Below are positions 48,349 through 57,245 of a DNA stretch of 64,000 nt, in pieces (the first letter of the stretch is position 1; each line of letters opens with the position of its first letter). This DNA is from Trueperaceae bacterium (lineage in GTDB: Bacteria; Deinococcota; Deinococci; Deinococcales; Trueperaceae). The stretch lies in the NCBI GenBank assembly GCA_002707365.1, contig PAMQ01000010.1, forward strand, positions 35,211 through 99,210, in the 5' to 3' direction. The notes beneath the pieces were generated by a model, which saw only the letters and a list, made by a program, of their open reading frames with translations, had not been told where the DNA came from and made no database searches. The position numbers and the translations under genes are program-made.

Positions 48349-49056
48349 TTGCCGATGTTCTTAGTCATTCCGGCTGTCGATATCCAAAAAGGTCAAGCTG
48401 TCCGTTTGTATGAAGGTGATCCCAAGCGCGAGACTGTATATTTCCACCGCCCTCTTGACGCTGCCAAACATTGGGCAGATCTAGGGGCGGAGTGGATACA
48501 TTTGGTGGATCTAGATGCGGCTCTTGGTAATGGTGAAAATCGGTCGCCGATTCTCGAGATTGCCGATACAAAGATTGCTCGGTTTGAGGTGGGGGGAGGT
48601 ATTCGGAGTTTCGAAGCAGCCTGCACCTGGCTTGAGAGAGTAGAGCGGGTTGTCCTCGGTACGATCGCGACGCAAAAGCCAGAAGTGGTACATGCTTTGG
48701 TAGAAAAATTTGGGTCCCAACGAGTGGCTGTATCAATTGACGCCCGAGATGGGAAAGTAGCTGTTCGAGGGTGGGCTGAAATCACCGAAGTAGCTGCAAC
48801 TGATTTAGCAAGTTTGATGGCAGATCAAGGTGTGCGTCAACTTATCTACACCGATGTTAGCCGTGATGGGACTATGCTTGGAGTGGATCCAGAACCTGTG
48901 CATGATATACGTTCGGCATTTCCACATACCTTGATTGCAGGGGGTGGGGTCGCGACTGATGCAGACATCGATCTTTACGAGGAGCTTGGGCTCGATGGTT
49001 GTATAGTCGGGCGGGCCCTTTATGAGGGAAAGGTCAGTTATCCCCGAACTGCCTGA
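48349..49056 (+). CDS. hisA: ProFAR isomerase (HisA)
   Basis: 235-residue TIM barrel of histidine synthesis, isomerising ProFAR to PRFAR. VIPAVDIQKGQAVRLYEGD contains the N-terminal catalytic Asp; GGGIRSFEAAC and the second phosphate site AGGGVATDADI, and IYTDVSRDGTMLGVD with the second catalytic Asp are intact. The start is TTG 48349 or ATG 48355. TATACT (48341-48346) sits directly upstream as a -10 element for a leaderless message. No other his genes are in the window. mutM overlaps its end. Confidence 0.92.
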   Translation: MPMFLVIPAVDIQKGQAVRLYEGDPKRETVYFHRPLDAAKHWADLGAEWIHLVDLDAALGNGENRSPILEIADTKIARFEVGGGIRSFEAACTWLERVERVVLGTIATQKPEVVHALVEKFGSQRVAVSIDARDGKVAVRGWAEITEVAATDLASLMADQGVRQLIYTDVSRDGTMLGVDPEPVHDIRSAFPHTLIAGGGVATDADIDLYEELGLDGCIVGRALYEGKVSYPRTA

Positions 49057-49861
49057 AGTCGAAACAATTCGGCTCGAATTAGAACCTTGGCTTTATGGCA
49101 AGACAATATTGGGAGTACAGTTGGTTGACGCCCTGCCTGGGCCAAAGTACGCCAATCTCGAAAGAGCTGCGTCGCAGCGAATAACAGATGTGACTCGCCG
49201 CGGGAAATTTTTACTGCTGCCGCTATCCGGTGGGGATGAGTTGATCATCCACCTTGGCATGACAGGGGTGGTAACTCCCCGTCGTCCAGATCAACACCTA
49301 CGTGTCCAATTGGTACTCGATGATGAAGGTCCGAATTCAATCCTATACTTCTGCGATCCTCGCCGCTTTGGCCGCTTCTTAGTTGTCCCGAGGGGTGATT
49401 ACAGTGATCTTCCCACACTCCAGAATATGGGGCCCGAGCCTCTCGAAGGAACCTTTACTAAAGCGAAATTTACTCAGGCTCTTGCTCGGTCGGGCACCGC
49501 TGTAAAGGCATATCTTCTTACTCAAAAGCCTGTAGCAGGGTTGGGGAACATATATGCTGATGAGGCTCTGTGGCGTGCTCAAATTCACCCCCAGACACCG
49601 GCTCGTCACGTTCCAGTATCGAAAATAGCAGCATTACAAAGTGCTATTAAGGAAGTCTTAATCGCAAGCCTGGAAGCCCAAGGAACCACGCTTAATGACT
49701 ACCGCACTGTCAACGGGAATGTAGGGACTTATCTTGAAGAGTTGAACGTGTACGGTCATTCTAATGAACCTTGTCCTCGCTGTGGTGTTCAAATCAATAA
49801 GATTACTCTAGGGGGTCGGGGTACGCATTTTTGTCCCAAGTGTCAGAAAGCGGAAACCTAA
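49040..49861 (+). CDS. mutM: Formamidopyrimidine-DNA glycosylase (Fpg/MutM); apparent ATC start
   Basis: About 273 residues; removes oxidised purines such as 8-oxoguanine. The mature enzyme must begin PELPEVET, with Pro1 as the catalytic nucleophile and Glu2 next to it. In the sequence the codon before CCC is ATC (49040-49042), with AAAGG six bases upstream; a conventional ATG/GTG start (e.g. 49022) would leave a seven-residue leader and block the nucleophile. Other features: RRGKFLLLPLSGGDE and IIHLGMTG, GLGNIYADEALW, and the C-terminal zinc finger CPRCGVQINKITLGGRGTHFCPKC. Overlaps hisA by 17 bp. Confidence 0.92.
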   Translation: MPELPEVETIRLELEPWLYGKTILGVQLVDALPGPKYANLERAASQRITDVTRRGKFLLLPLSGGDELIIHLGMTGVVTPRRPDQHLRVQLVLDDEGPNSILYFCDPRRFGRFLVVPRGDYSDLPTLQNMGPEPLEGTFTKAKFTQALARSGTAVKAYLLTQKPVAGLGNIYADEALWRAQIHPQTPARHVPVSKIAALQSAIKEVLIASLEAQGTTLNDYRTVNGNVGTYLEELNVYGHSNEPCPRCGVQINKITLGGRGTHFCPKCQKAET

Positions 49862-50023
49862 AAAGACTCATAACCACTAACTTTTGACTCGATTGAAAGT
49901 AGCTTAATCAGGTAAAATTTGCAGAATTATAATCGTGAGACTATTTTCTTGTGTGGTGAGCATAAATGGTCAATTACAGGTGCTTCTTTCCAAGATCCTA
50001 ATGCCAATCGTATGCTGGGTCAC

Positions 50024-50416
50024 ATGAGTCATAACACTAATATCCAGGTCCGATTCGTTGATACTGACGCTTTGGGTCACGTCAACAACAGTGCCTTTGC
50101 TCATTATGCTGAGGATGCACGTATCAGATTCTTCCAAGATCTTGGCGGTAAACTTGGCCACTTAATATTAGCTCGTTTAGCTATAGACTTTCGGAACCAG
50201 GTTCACTTTGGTAACGAACTCACGGTTACTACGCAAGTTGCAAACGTGGGTACAAGCAGCATACGTCTTCAGCAGAAGATTAGGTCCAGACTTAATGATT
50301 TGGCAGTTGCAGCTGAGGTCGAGTCAGTAGTGGTTTATTTTGACTACCAGGCTAACCATCCAATACCTGTTCCCGAAGGCCTTAGGAAGAAACTAGATCC
50401 TTTTCGCGTGATTTAA
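50024..50416 (+). CDS. Acyl-CoA thioesterase, 4HBT (hot-dog) family
   Basis: About 130 residues. The hot-dog thioesterase signature VRFVDTDALGHVNNSAFAHYAEDARIRFF contains the catalytic Asp (DTDxxGHVNN). LARLAIDFRNQVHFGNELTV and IRLQQKI follow. Hydrolyses acyl-CoAs, in the YbgC/YneP branch. The frame runs up to 49919 but the family start is near M 50024, so this is chosen; a weak ribosome site leaves some doubt. Confidence 0.82.
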   Translation: MSHNTNIQVRFVDTDALGHVNNSAFAHYAEDARIRFFQDLGGKLGHLILARLAIDFRNQVHFGNELTVTTQVANVGTSSIRLQQKIRSRLNDLAVAAEVESVVVYFDYQANHPIPVPEGLRKKLDPFRVI

Positions 50417-50537
50417 CCCCGCAATTAGTTTTGATAGAGATCGGTTTTCCGGGATGGGTCACCACTTATGACTACGTGGATAATATGCTTGGTAAGTGGG
50501 TTTTTCACTGCTACGGCTGATAGGGTGGGTAATAAAG

Positions 50538-51110
50538 ATGAGAAAATTTGCTCTTCAAGTTGGTGTATTACTGCTGCCGGTGTTTAAACGTTCACGAGTC
50601 TCCCATCTTGTACTATTGATGGGCGCGTTCGTAGTAATCTCATCGTATTCCTGTGCTGAGGGCATGCGCCCGGCCTGGCACAGCTCCGAGCTTATCGATG
50701 TTCGCACCGGTGAGGCTTTCACGTTGGCTACTTTTACTGGTAAAACTGTCTTTGTTCAGCCTATGGCAACATGGTGCATCCGTTGTAAAAGGCAGCTTAT
50801 TAGTGTCGCGGAAGCAAGTTTGGAACTTCCACCGGAAGAGGTCGTATTCTTGGCGCTTTCCGTAGAAGGAAATCTACCAGCTCGGCGCCTCGTTTCTTAT
50901 GCTGAGAGTAACGGCTGGACTTGGACCTTTGCAGTAGCCACGACGGATCTTCTCATTGCTCTTGTTGATTCTTTCGGACATACTGTTACTAATCCTTCTG
51001 CTACCCCACATTTCCTGATTAGTCCTGAGGGAGTTACCGGCTCCCTATCCACCGGTCTCGTGGGGCCAGACGATATTGTGACCTACGTTCGCCAAGACTT
51101 GGTTCCCTGA
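50538..51110 (+). CDS. Exported thioredoxin-like (TlpA/AhpC-type) protein
   Basis: About 190 residues. A hydrophobic N-terminal segment (VSHLVLLMGAFVVISSYSC) is a signal or anchor. The thioredoxin domain has ATWCIRCKRQLI, active-site C-x-x-C with C-I-R-C, and ATPHFLISPEGV with the cis-proline. ATG 50538 follows GGGTGGGTAAT. Predicted to reduce disulfides outside the membrane, with electrons from the CcdA protein next door (9 bp away). Confidence 0.83.
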   Translation: MRKFALQVGVLLLPVFKRSRVSHLVLLMGAFVVISSYSCAEGMRPAWHSSELIDVRTGEAFTLATFTGKTVFVQPMATWCIRCKRQLISVAEASLELPPEEVVFLALSVEGNLPARRLVSYAESNGWTWTFAVATTDLLIALVDSFGHTVTNPSATPHFLISPEGVTGSLSTGLVGPDDIVTYVRQDLVP

Positions 51111-51118
51111 TTGCTGTA

Positions 51119-51781
51119 GTGGTTAATCAACTACTAGAAGCCTTCTTCTTAGGCAATGTCGCTATTTTGACAAACGCTTGTCTACTCCCCCTTTACCCAG
51201 GATTTGTTGCTTTTATCTTGGGAATAGATCCTCAGGGTTTGCAGCGTAGTACTAGATGGTTGGGATTTTTCGTGCTTGGCGGAGTCTTGACGTTGATGAT
51301 TCTTGTAGGTTTTATTCTGTCACTATTAAACACCTCGTTTGGCGTTCTCCTTCCGTGGTTCGTCCCGACCACCTACATTATCGTGTCGGTATTTGGTGTG
51401 TTATTGCTCGTTGGTGTCAATCCGTTTACGAGACTTTCAGTAACTAAAGTACCGGTGCTCCGTAACCGTCGTCTTAGCGCATACCTTTACGGGCTTCTTC
51501 TGGCTCCAATGACACTTCCTTGTACTGGTCCTATAATATTAAGTGCTTTTTTGGTGGGTGCGGCTAATGCCTCTGTCCTCACTGACGGCCTACTTTACTT
51601 CCTAGTTTTTGGAGTTGGCTTTGGTTGGCCGTTGGTGTTACTTCCGTTTTTGACCTTCTCGATCAGCAAGCGTGCCACAAGTTGGCTATTGTACCGTTAC
51701 GCTTTTTTTACACGATGTGCAGGGGTTTTGTTGTTGGCTATCGGCTTTTATGGGGTATGGTTCGAAGCGTTTTCTAAGTAA
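51119..51781 (+). CDS. ccdA: CcdA-type thiol:disulfide transporter
   Basis: 220-residue membrane protein with about six helices. Two conserved cysteines: TNACLLPLYPGF and TLPCTGPIILSAF, the motif pair that passes electrons across the membrane in CcdA/DsbD-like proteins. Downstream of the TlpA-like gene, making a redox pair for cytochrome c maturation or other extracytoplasmic thiols. No cytochrome c genes are nearby. Confidence 0.88.
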   Translation: MVNQLLEAFFLGNVAILTNACLLPLYPGFVAFILGIDPQGLQRSTRWLGFFVLGGVLTLMILVGFILSLLNTSFGVLLPWFVPTTYIIVSVFGVLLLVGVNPFTRLSVTKVPVLRNRRLSAYLYGLLLAPMTLPCTGPIILSAFLVGAANASVLTDGLLYFLVFGVGFGWPLVLLPFLTFSISKRATSWLLYRYAFFTRCAGVLLLAIGFYGVWFEAFSK

Positions 51782-51826
51782 AGTTGATTTATAGATCCTA
51801 TTTCGATAATTGAGGTGCCAAACTTT

Positions 51827-52423
51827 TTATAACCATTGATTAGCCATTAATAAACCACGCGCGTACTTCGAAAATCGTGAAGTAGGGTGTTTTATGATTG
51901 TTTGAACGTAATCATCTGTAGTTTCAATGGTTGATTTTATTTCCATTACACTTTCATGATCTATGTAAGTACGGTCATTTTTGGTTCTTAAGTCTCTGTA
52001 GTGTATTTCTGAATCAAATGTGATTCTGAGGCCCTTTAGTAAATAATATTCTCGCTGATAACTTACTAGCATTACAGGTTTGAGGATGCCATATGTTTGG
52101 TCAAAAAATTTTGCTTGGAAGTTACAGAGGAAATTTTGTTGTTCAAAATCACTGACGATTTTGAAACGTCCTTCAATGGACGAAATCTTTTCTTCTTTGG
52201 TAGTTTTGGTATCCTGGTTGTACCAGCGTATTCGAACCTTTTTTCTGGGTAAAATACCTTCTTCAGAAGCCGTAAATAGTGCAAGATCTAAAGTATCAAA
52301 GTAACAACTGTTTATTTTTCTTCTGGGGTACTGGGGCCTCATACCGGTAGTTAGTAAAGAGGCTTTGAGAAGTTTTTGCTCACTTAATGACAAGCGATAC
52401 TTATTTTCTTTCCTGAAACTCAT
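51827..52423 (-). CDS. VTC-domain protein (polyphosphate-polymerase-like)
   Basis: 198 residues. Triphosphate-tunnel fold of VTC type: MSFRKENKYRLSLSEQ (ExKY), YFDTLDLALF, RKKVRIRWYN basic cluster, EEKISSIEGRF, the late VMEIKSTIE (ExK) and FSKYARGLLM. In yeast this domain (Vtc4) makes polyphosphate from ATP. No membrane span here. Its ATG overlaps the sulfatase stop (ATGA), so the two are translationally coupled. First catalytic candidate of the 51.8-58.1 kb island, which is markedly AT-rich. Enzymatic activity inferred from the fold. Confidence 0.82.
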   Translation of the reverse strand: MSFRKENKYRLSLSEQKLLKASLLTTGMRPQYPRRKINSCYFDTLDLALFTASEEGILPRKKVRIRWYNQDTKTTKEEKISSIEGRFKIVSDFEQQNFLCNFQAKFFDQTYGILKPVMLVSYQREYYLLKGLRITFDSEIHYRDLRTKNDRTYIDHESVMEIKSTIETTDDYVQTIIKHPTSRFSKYARGLLMANQWL

Positions 52424-54021
52424 TTTTTGCGCCTAAAAATCGGAGATTTCTCTTTCGTTATTGTACCTTTAGCCTTAATTGTTCCCAAAAGATAGAAAAT
52501 GACTAAATAACCTGATGGTAAGAGAATAAGTAGCAGAAAACCAAGTTGCCATCTGAGAGTATGTTCTTCACCAATGACATCTGGGACTTTCCATATAAAT
52601 CGTTCAGGAGAAACATCTTTACCCATAAAGTAGGATCTTTTAACCAAAGGCTTAGATTTTGGGATGGTGCTTATGAAATTTAGGAGTTGTTCCTTTTCCT
52701 TCGGAAAACTTTTTACTATGTTGGTTATTTCAGAAGGGTCTTTTTCAATATTGAATAATTCGGATTTACCGTTTTGGTAAACTAACTTAAGATTTCCAAG
52801 AATAGCTGCCGCGGAATCTTCTCCCATATCAATCAACAAAGGCTCTGCGATTTCCTCAGACTCGAAATTCCCAACACCAATCAAAGATGGATTGGGTCGG
52901 CCATGGACTCCTCGTGGGTTTTTGAAATTAGTACCGGCAAGTCTTGCCAGAATCGTTGGAACATCTACAGCTCTCACGACAACATTACTGACTGCGGGTT
53001 CAATTTTCGTGTCCCATACTGCGAAACTTAGTACGCGTGACCCCCCATCATAGAATGAACCCTTTTCACCGCGAAGAATAGTTGGTTCTGAATATTTCTC
53101 TAGACCCCCATTGTCACTTAAGAATAAAACTAATGTGTTATGACTCTCTCCGGAGTCTTGAATTGCTGACATAATCGTTCCAATTCCATCATCAAGAGCC
53201 ATAACCATCGCGTTGTAAATTCGTTTGTCTTTAGGAAGATTGGGGTCTGTTTTATCTATATATTCTTTGGGTGCTTGAAAAGGACTGTGGGGAGCATTGA
53301 ATGCAATATAGGCAAAAAAGGGTTCAGCATTTTTTGCATATTCCTTGATCCATTCTTGAGATTTCTCAGCTATTAATTTTGTGGAATAACCAATTGGCCA
53401 AACGGGTTGTTCGTCAATTCGCCAATCATGTTTGCCTTCGATGGTGTGTTCAAAATAATCGATTCGACCATTCAAATGCCCATAAAACCTATTGAATCCC
53501 CTACGAGTTGGCCAATATTCTTTTTTTCCATTACCTAGATGCCATTTTCCTACTGCGAATGTCTGATAGCCTGCTTCGCTTAAGACTTCAGGCAGTATCT
53601 CGGTTGCTACTGGTAGTCCGTGGCGGTGGTACCAACTGATTACCGTATTGTGCATTCCGAGGGCAGCTGCATGTTGGCCAGTCATAAGTGCAACTCGGGT
53701 AAAGGTACATGCTCTAGTAGCATAAAATCTTTCAAGTCTAAGGCCTCCCAAGGAATAATTATCGATATTTGGGGTTGGTATTTTTCCTTGGTGGTAGGAG
53801 GCATCTGCCCAACCAAGGTCATCTGCGACTATCAAAACAATATTCGGTCTCGTCTCTATAGCGAAACATGGCGCAGCTGAAAAAAACAAAAGGGAGGTGA
53901 TTACCAAACTACGACTCGCCAGATATATTCTCAGTTTTGGGGTTAAGACTTCCAAAATTAGGTCTGTATAACTACCACACGGTAGTGTCACGTTTTTTGT
54001 AAAGCGTCTTAGCTTAAACAT
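52420..54021 (-). CDS. Membrane-anchored sulfatase with a CTFTR active site
   Basis: About 533 residues of the alkaline-phosphatase superfamily. N-terminal signal or anchor (LASRSLVITSLLFFSAAPCFA), the DD metal site RPNIVLIVADDLGW, active site ACTFTRVALMTGQ with the formylglycine Cys at ~105 but Phe in place of the usual Pro/Ala, FAVGKWHLG, and LFLSDNGG. A C-terminal helix (FLLLILLPSGYLVIFYLL) and basic tail anchor it. Arylsulfatase-B-like overall. The FGE at 41865 could activate it. The first ~30 residues before the signal segment may be mis-started. Substrate unknown; its setting suggests a surface polymer. Confidence 0.87.
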   Translation of the reverse strand: MFKLRRFTKNVTLPCGSYTDLILEVLTPKLRIYLASRSLVITSLLFFSAAPCFAIETRPNIVLIVADDLGWADASYHQGKIPTPNIDNYSLGGLRLERFYATRACTFTRVALMTGQHAAALGMHNTVISWYHRHGLPVATEILPEVLSEAGYQTFAVGKWHLGNGKKEYWPTRRGFNRFYGHLNGRIDYFEHTIEGKHDWRIDEQPVWPIGYSTKLIAEKSQEWIKEYAKNAEPFFAYIAFNAPHSPFQAPKEYIDKTDPNLPKDKRIYNAMVMALDDGIGTIMSAIQDSGESHNTLVLFLSDNGGLEKYSEPTILRGEKGSFYDGGSRVLSFAVWDTKIEPAVSNVVVRAVDVPTILARLAGTNFKNPRGVHGRPNPSLIGVGNFESEEIAEPLLIDMGEDSAAAILGNLKLVYQNGKSELFNIEKDPSEITNIVKSFPKEKEQLLNFISTIPKSKPLVKRSYFMGKDVSPERFIWKVPDVIGEEHTLRWQLGFLLLILLPSGYLVIFYLLGTIKAKGTITKEKSPIFRRKK

Positions 54022-54100
54022 AATCTTATATCTTGGTTAAAAGTAGAAAATAGCGAAAGACTTGCAGTATCAAAATAGCGAGTTACTATTTTTTTGATGC

Positions 54101-56314
54101 TCAATTTTTACTCCGAAAAAGTGATGAGTTCTTGTCCTCTGCGTATTGCCCCGCGCATTCTATATGTTTGAGATTTGCTACTCCGCCACCGAATTCTTGT
54201 TTCTTCTGAACAGCTTCTACACAGATAGTGACGTTTCTTACTTTTGCATTTGTGACCACCAAACTCGAAAAGTCCTTAACGGACATTCCAATAAATGCAG
54301 AATGAATCGATATGTCGTTAACTTCGAATTGGGATTTCTCGCCAACTGATAGTGCCTTGTCTTGACAATTCACGAGAGAAGCATAGTTAATTTTGTAGAT
54401 GCCACTGCTCACATCTAAGCAGTCATTACCCGCAGTTTGGACCTCAATATCAACCAGGGTTAACTGCGAAAAATCTAAGTCAATTGCGTCGGCATAAGCA
54501 TCTTTTACCTCAAGCAAAGAAATGTTTCCCCATGAATTTACAATGTTTAAGCTATCCTCACATTGTCCGCCCGTAATGTGTAGTGAAGTGTGATTGAATT
54601 TGGAATTGTAAAAATTTAAGCAGCCCGTCATCCCGTGAATGTTGAATCTCTGTAAGGAAGGGTCTTCTTTATTGACAGGTAGTCCTTGAAAAGTAATGTT
54701 CCACTCAGATATATCGGCATCGCGAAAGAGTACCCAATCTTTCGGATTTGATTGGGTAATTACGATGACCCTTTCTTTTTCTTTGATAATTACAGATGTG
54801 CTCAAAGAACTCAAAATATTTCCCTCAAGCAGCTTGATTTCCTTAAGGTTGGCTCTCTCTTCTTGAAAATCTAGTTGCATCGAATTTTCTGGTAATAATA
54901 CATGCCGCATTCCGTCTAAGACATTCTTACTTAAGATGCTTGCTAATGCTTCAGGGCTAACTATAGCCGTGGTTTTATCCTGGTAAGTGAGAAGAAAATT
55001 TTGGTTGTTTACTTTTATTGAGGATACGTGTTTCTGATCAAGGTTGCGTTTTAATACCCGAGAGTTATACAACTCATGTTCACTGAGGTTACCTGGATGA
55101 GGTGGTATCGGTACTTCTAGTTCACTTATTTTTGTTTGAAGAGAGACTACGTTAGCGTGTACTTGGGACAGGCTTTCCTCGAAAAAATTCTGTTTAACAC
55201 TGTTAAATCGAATAACTCTATTCTGAAACTTAGGCAGTAGTTTTGATTTAAACTCTGGTGTTCCCAAGATGCTTGTGAAAGGAAAAACGTAATCGCTCTT
55301 GAATGCGAAGCTCAATTCTTCAATAGTGAGCCTGTTAGCTTTCATACTAAGATCAATGGGGATCGTAAGTGTGAGCATTCCATCGTAGTAAATTGGTTCG
55401 AAGCTATCCTTAAAAGAATTATAATAAAAGCGTCTATTGTGTGGTCGCAGGGCATGCCAACCTTTCATCGCTAACATTAGGAAGTGAAAATCTTCAAATG
55501 CGCTATTATCAGGAAATAGCATTAAGGCTTTATTTTTGTAGTTAGTATAGGCAAGATAAGCGTTTTGTAATTTAGGGAATGCAGATAACGTAATGTACTG
55601 AGAGCTTTGCCCAGCCAGAAACCATTTCTTATTGATTAGTCTCGCTAAAGTAACATCGTCTCTATAGACAGTCTGTCTCTCATCTGTCCAAATAAGGCTC
55701 TCGTCAGCTTCGAAAATCGGTCCTTCTCTTCTAAGGTTCCGTTCAAGCAATTCTTTCTGTGCGTCTTCTTGGAATAACATTACGGATTTGGAGCCATTTA
55801 CATCGACTCGTACTTGGAATGTCTCAGGGGCTATGAAACCTAGCTCTCTTGCGACCAAACTTCCGAGTACTTCATTTAAATCATTACGTGTGGCAGGTAT
55901 AAGCAATTTGAACCTAATTGCGTTCATAATATTGCCTTCCCGTAATTTGACGTTTAGAGATCTAAGAGGATTACCTTCAACCAACGATATGTGATCTTTC
56001 CAATCACCAGTTTGTCTCACACTTGCGGAAAATATACATCTTCCGAATTCGTAATCAACTATTATTCGCGCTTCGAAGTCCTTTTTCAGCGTAGGAGGGA
56101 TGTTTCTTGTTCCAGAGGTTAAGATCCGTAGAAAATTCTTTACGAAACTGGCACTCTTTGGGACCTCTACATGAATTTCATTGATCGAACTAGGTTCTTG
56201 TAATTGAAATAAGTATTGTGAGGTATTGAATGTACAATTTGCCCATGACAAGGTACTAACAGTCAACAAAACAAAAGCCAGAAATAATTTTTTAGTCGCC
56301 GCCATTCTCCTCAC
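54101..56314 (-). CDS. Exported CotH-like kinase fused to a right-handed beta-helix
   Basis: 737 residues. Signal peptide (KKLFLAFVLLTVSTLSWA). Residues ~60-400 match CotH kinase: SLNVKLREGNIMNAIRFKLLIP, NDLNEVLGSLVARELGFIAP, LRREGPIFEADESLIW and EPIYYDGM, where an Asp of the metal site is expected. Residues ~500-737 form coils of a parallel beta helix (AIDLDFSQ; GNDCLDVSSG; ALSVGEKSQ). CotH kinases phosphorylate spore-coat or surface proteins in other bacteria. GTG start overlaps the DUF4956 stop (GTGA). The gene is strongly AT-rich. Confidence 0.75.
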   Translation of the reverse strand: MRRMAATKKLFLAFVLLTVSTLSWANCTFNTSQYLFQLQEPSSINEIHVEVPKSASFVKNFLRILTSGTRNIPPTLKKDFEARIIVDYEFGRCIFSASVRQTGDWKDHISLVEGNPLRSLNVKLREGNIMNAIRFKLLIPATRNDLNEVLGSLVARELGFIAPETFQVRVDVNGSKSVMLFQEDAQKELLERNLRREGPIFEADESLIWTDERQTVYRDDVTLARLINKKWFLAGQSSQYITLSAFPKLQNAYLAYTNYKNKALMLFPDNSAFEDFHFLMLAMKGWHALRPHNRRFYYNSFKDSFEPIYYDGMLTLTIPIDLSMKANRLTIEELSFAFKSDYVFPFTSILGTPEFKSKLLPKFQNRVIRFNSVKQNFFEESLSQVHANVVSLQTKISELEVPIPPHPGNLSEHELYNSRVLKRNLDQKHVSSIKVNNQNFLLTYQDKTTAIVSPEALASILSKNVLDGMRHVLLPENSMQLDFQEERANLKEIKLLEGNILSSLSTSVIIKEKERVIVITQSNPKDWVLFRDADISEWNITFQGLPVNKEDPSLQRFNIHGMTGCLNFYNSKFNHTSLHITGGQCEDSLNIVNSWGNISLLEVKDAYADAIDLDFSQLTLVDIEVQTAGNDCLDVSSGIYKINYASLVNCQDKALSVGEKSQFEVNDISIHSAFIGMSVKDFSSLVVTNAKVRNVTICVEAVQKKQEFGGGVANLKHIECAGQYAEDKNSSLFRSKN

Positions 56315-56946
56315 GCATTCAGCTGGTAGCGTATTAAGTGCTTGCTATTTTCACATTTTGAGAGAATCTGTCGCAATTGTCCAAGGTTATCTGAAACTAA
56401 AAGGTAACTTGTGGTGTTGCCGTCAACCGACTTTGATTTTAATAGCTTACTGTTATCTAAAATATCGATACCGTCAGATGTTGTTAAGTCAAGAGTGGAT
56501 AACGAATTGCCCTCAGTAAAAGAGGCATTAAAGAATTGTTTTTTAAACAAAACCTTACTTACCCACGAGACTACCCCAAGACAGCCGAATGCAACTAGGA
56601 TTGAGACGACGAAGAAAATGAACCATAGCGGATCCACGGAAGCCGCAATACCCATTGTTATTGCGGCAAAATATACAGATAACTCAAGCGGGGATCGTAC
56701 AGGGTTTCTGAACCGTACTATCGATAGGGCTCCAACCATTCCCAGAGACAAAGCAATATTTCCTGATATTACCTTCGTAATTACATATGTGATCACGGGT
56801 AAAAGGGTAAAGGTTGCAGTATGGGCATAAGTAGTGATCCAACGTTGACCTAGTTTCGCCAACAATACTCTGAAACCTATGCTGGTACTAATAAGTAATA
56901 AAACGGCTATGACGTACTCAGTTTGTGAAGATATATATTCGATGAT
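56311..56946 (-). CDS. DUF4956 membrane protein; apparent ATC start
   Basis: About 211 residues with four predicted helices: YVIAVLLLISTSIGF, TFTLLPVITYVITKVI, then the family core IALSLGMVGALSIVRFRNPV and LSVYFAAITMGIAAS, ending in a soluble tail. The core identifies DUF4956. The first conventional start (TTG 56865) would delete the first helix; the frame continues upstream to an ATC at 56944-56946, nine bases after a perfect GGAGG (56956-56960). There is no ATG/GTG/TTG between. Translationally coupled to the CotH-like gene. Function unknown; may form the membrane channel of the polymer system. Confidence 0.78.
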   Translation of the reverse strand: MIEYISSQTEYVIAVLLLISTSIGFRVLLAKLGQRWITTYAHTATFTLLPVITYVITKVISGNIALSLGMVGALSIVRFRNPVRSPLELSVYFAAITMGIAASVDPLWFIFFVVSILVAFGCLGVVSWVSKVLFKKQFFNASFTEGNSLSTLDLTTSDGIDILDNSKLLKSKSVDGNTTSYLLVSDNLGQLRQILSKCENSKHLIRYQLNA

Positions 56947-56964
56947 TAACTATTACCTCCTTGA

Positions 56965-56992
56965 ACTATAAAATCGTAAATACGCCAGTTAA
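56965..56992 (-). promoter_or_regulatory. Candidate promoter of the DUF4956-CotH-sulfatase-VTC operon
   Basis: On the minus strand TTAACT (56987-56992) and TATAGT (56965-56970) are spaced 16 bases, just upstream of the GGAGG of DUF4956, which would give a very short leader. Weak -35; offered as a candidate. Confidence 0.3.
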
Positions 56993-57245
56993 GCTATTTC
57001 CTTGAGCTAAAGTACAATCCAGCCTTTGTACTGTGAATACGAGATCGATGGCCAACTTCACAGTGTATTTAGCTGACAGCTTTTCATAACCCAAGCTTCT
57101 TAGCTGTTAGTTTAGTCTCAATATAGAGCAACTGGTTTAATAACGGAGGCCACTACTGAGGAAATAGCTTAACTGTATTTGTTGCCTAAAGAATAAATCT
57201 TTGCCTCTATTTTTAACAGGTTTTTTGTTGTGTAATAAAAGATTG
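56993..57245. other. Intergenic region within the island
   Basis: About 250 AT-rich bases between DUF4956 and the metallophosphoesterase. No gene or clear hairpin seen. Tandem T-runs at 57210-57230 lack a convincing stem. Confidence 0.4.

Noticed and set aside
57205..57235. T-rich tract as an intrinsic terminator between the phosphoesterase and DUF4956 operon
   Set aside because: No stable stem precedes the T-run in either direction.
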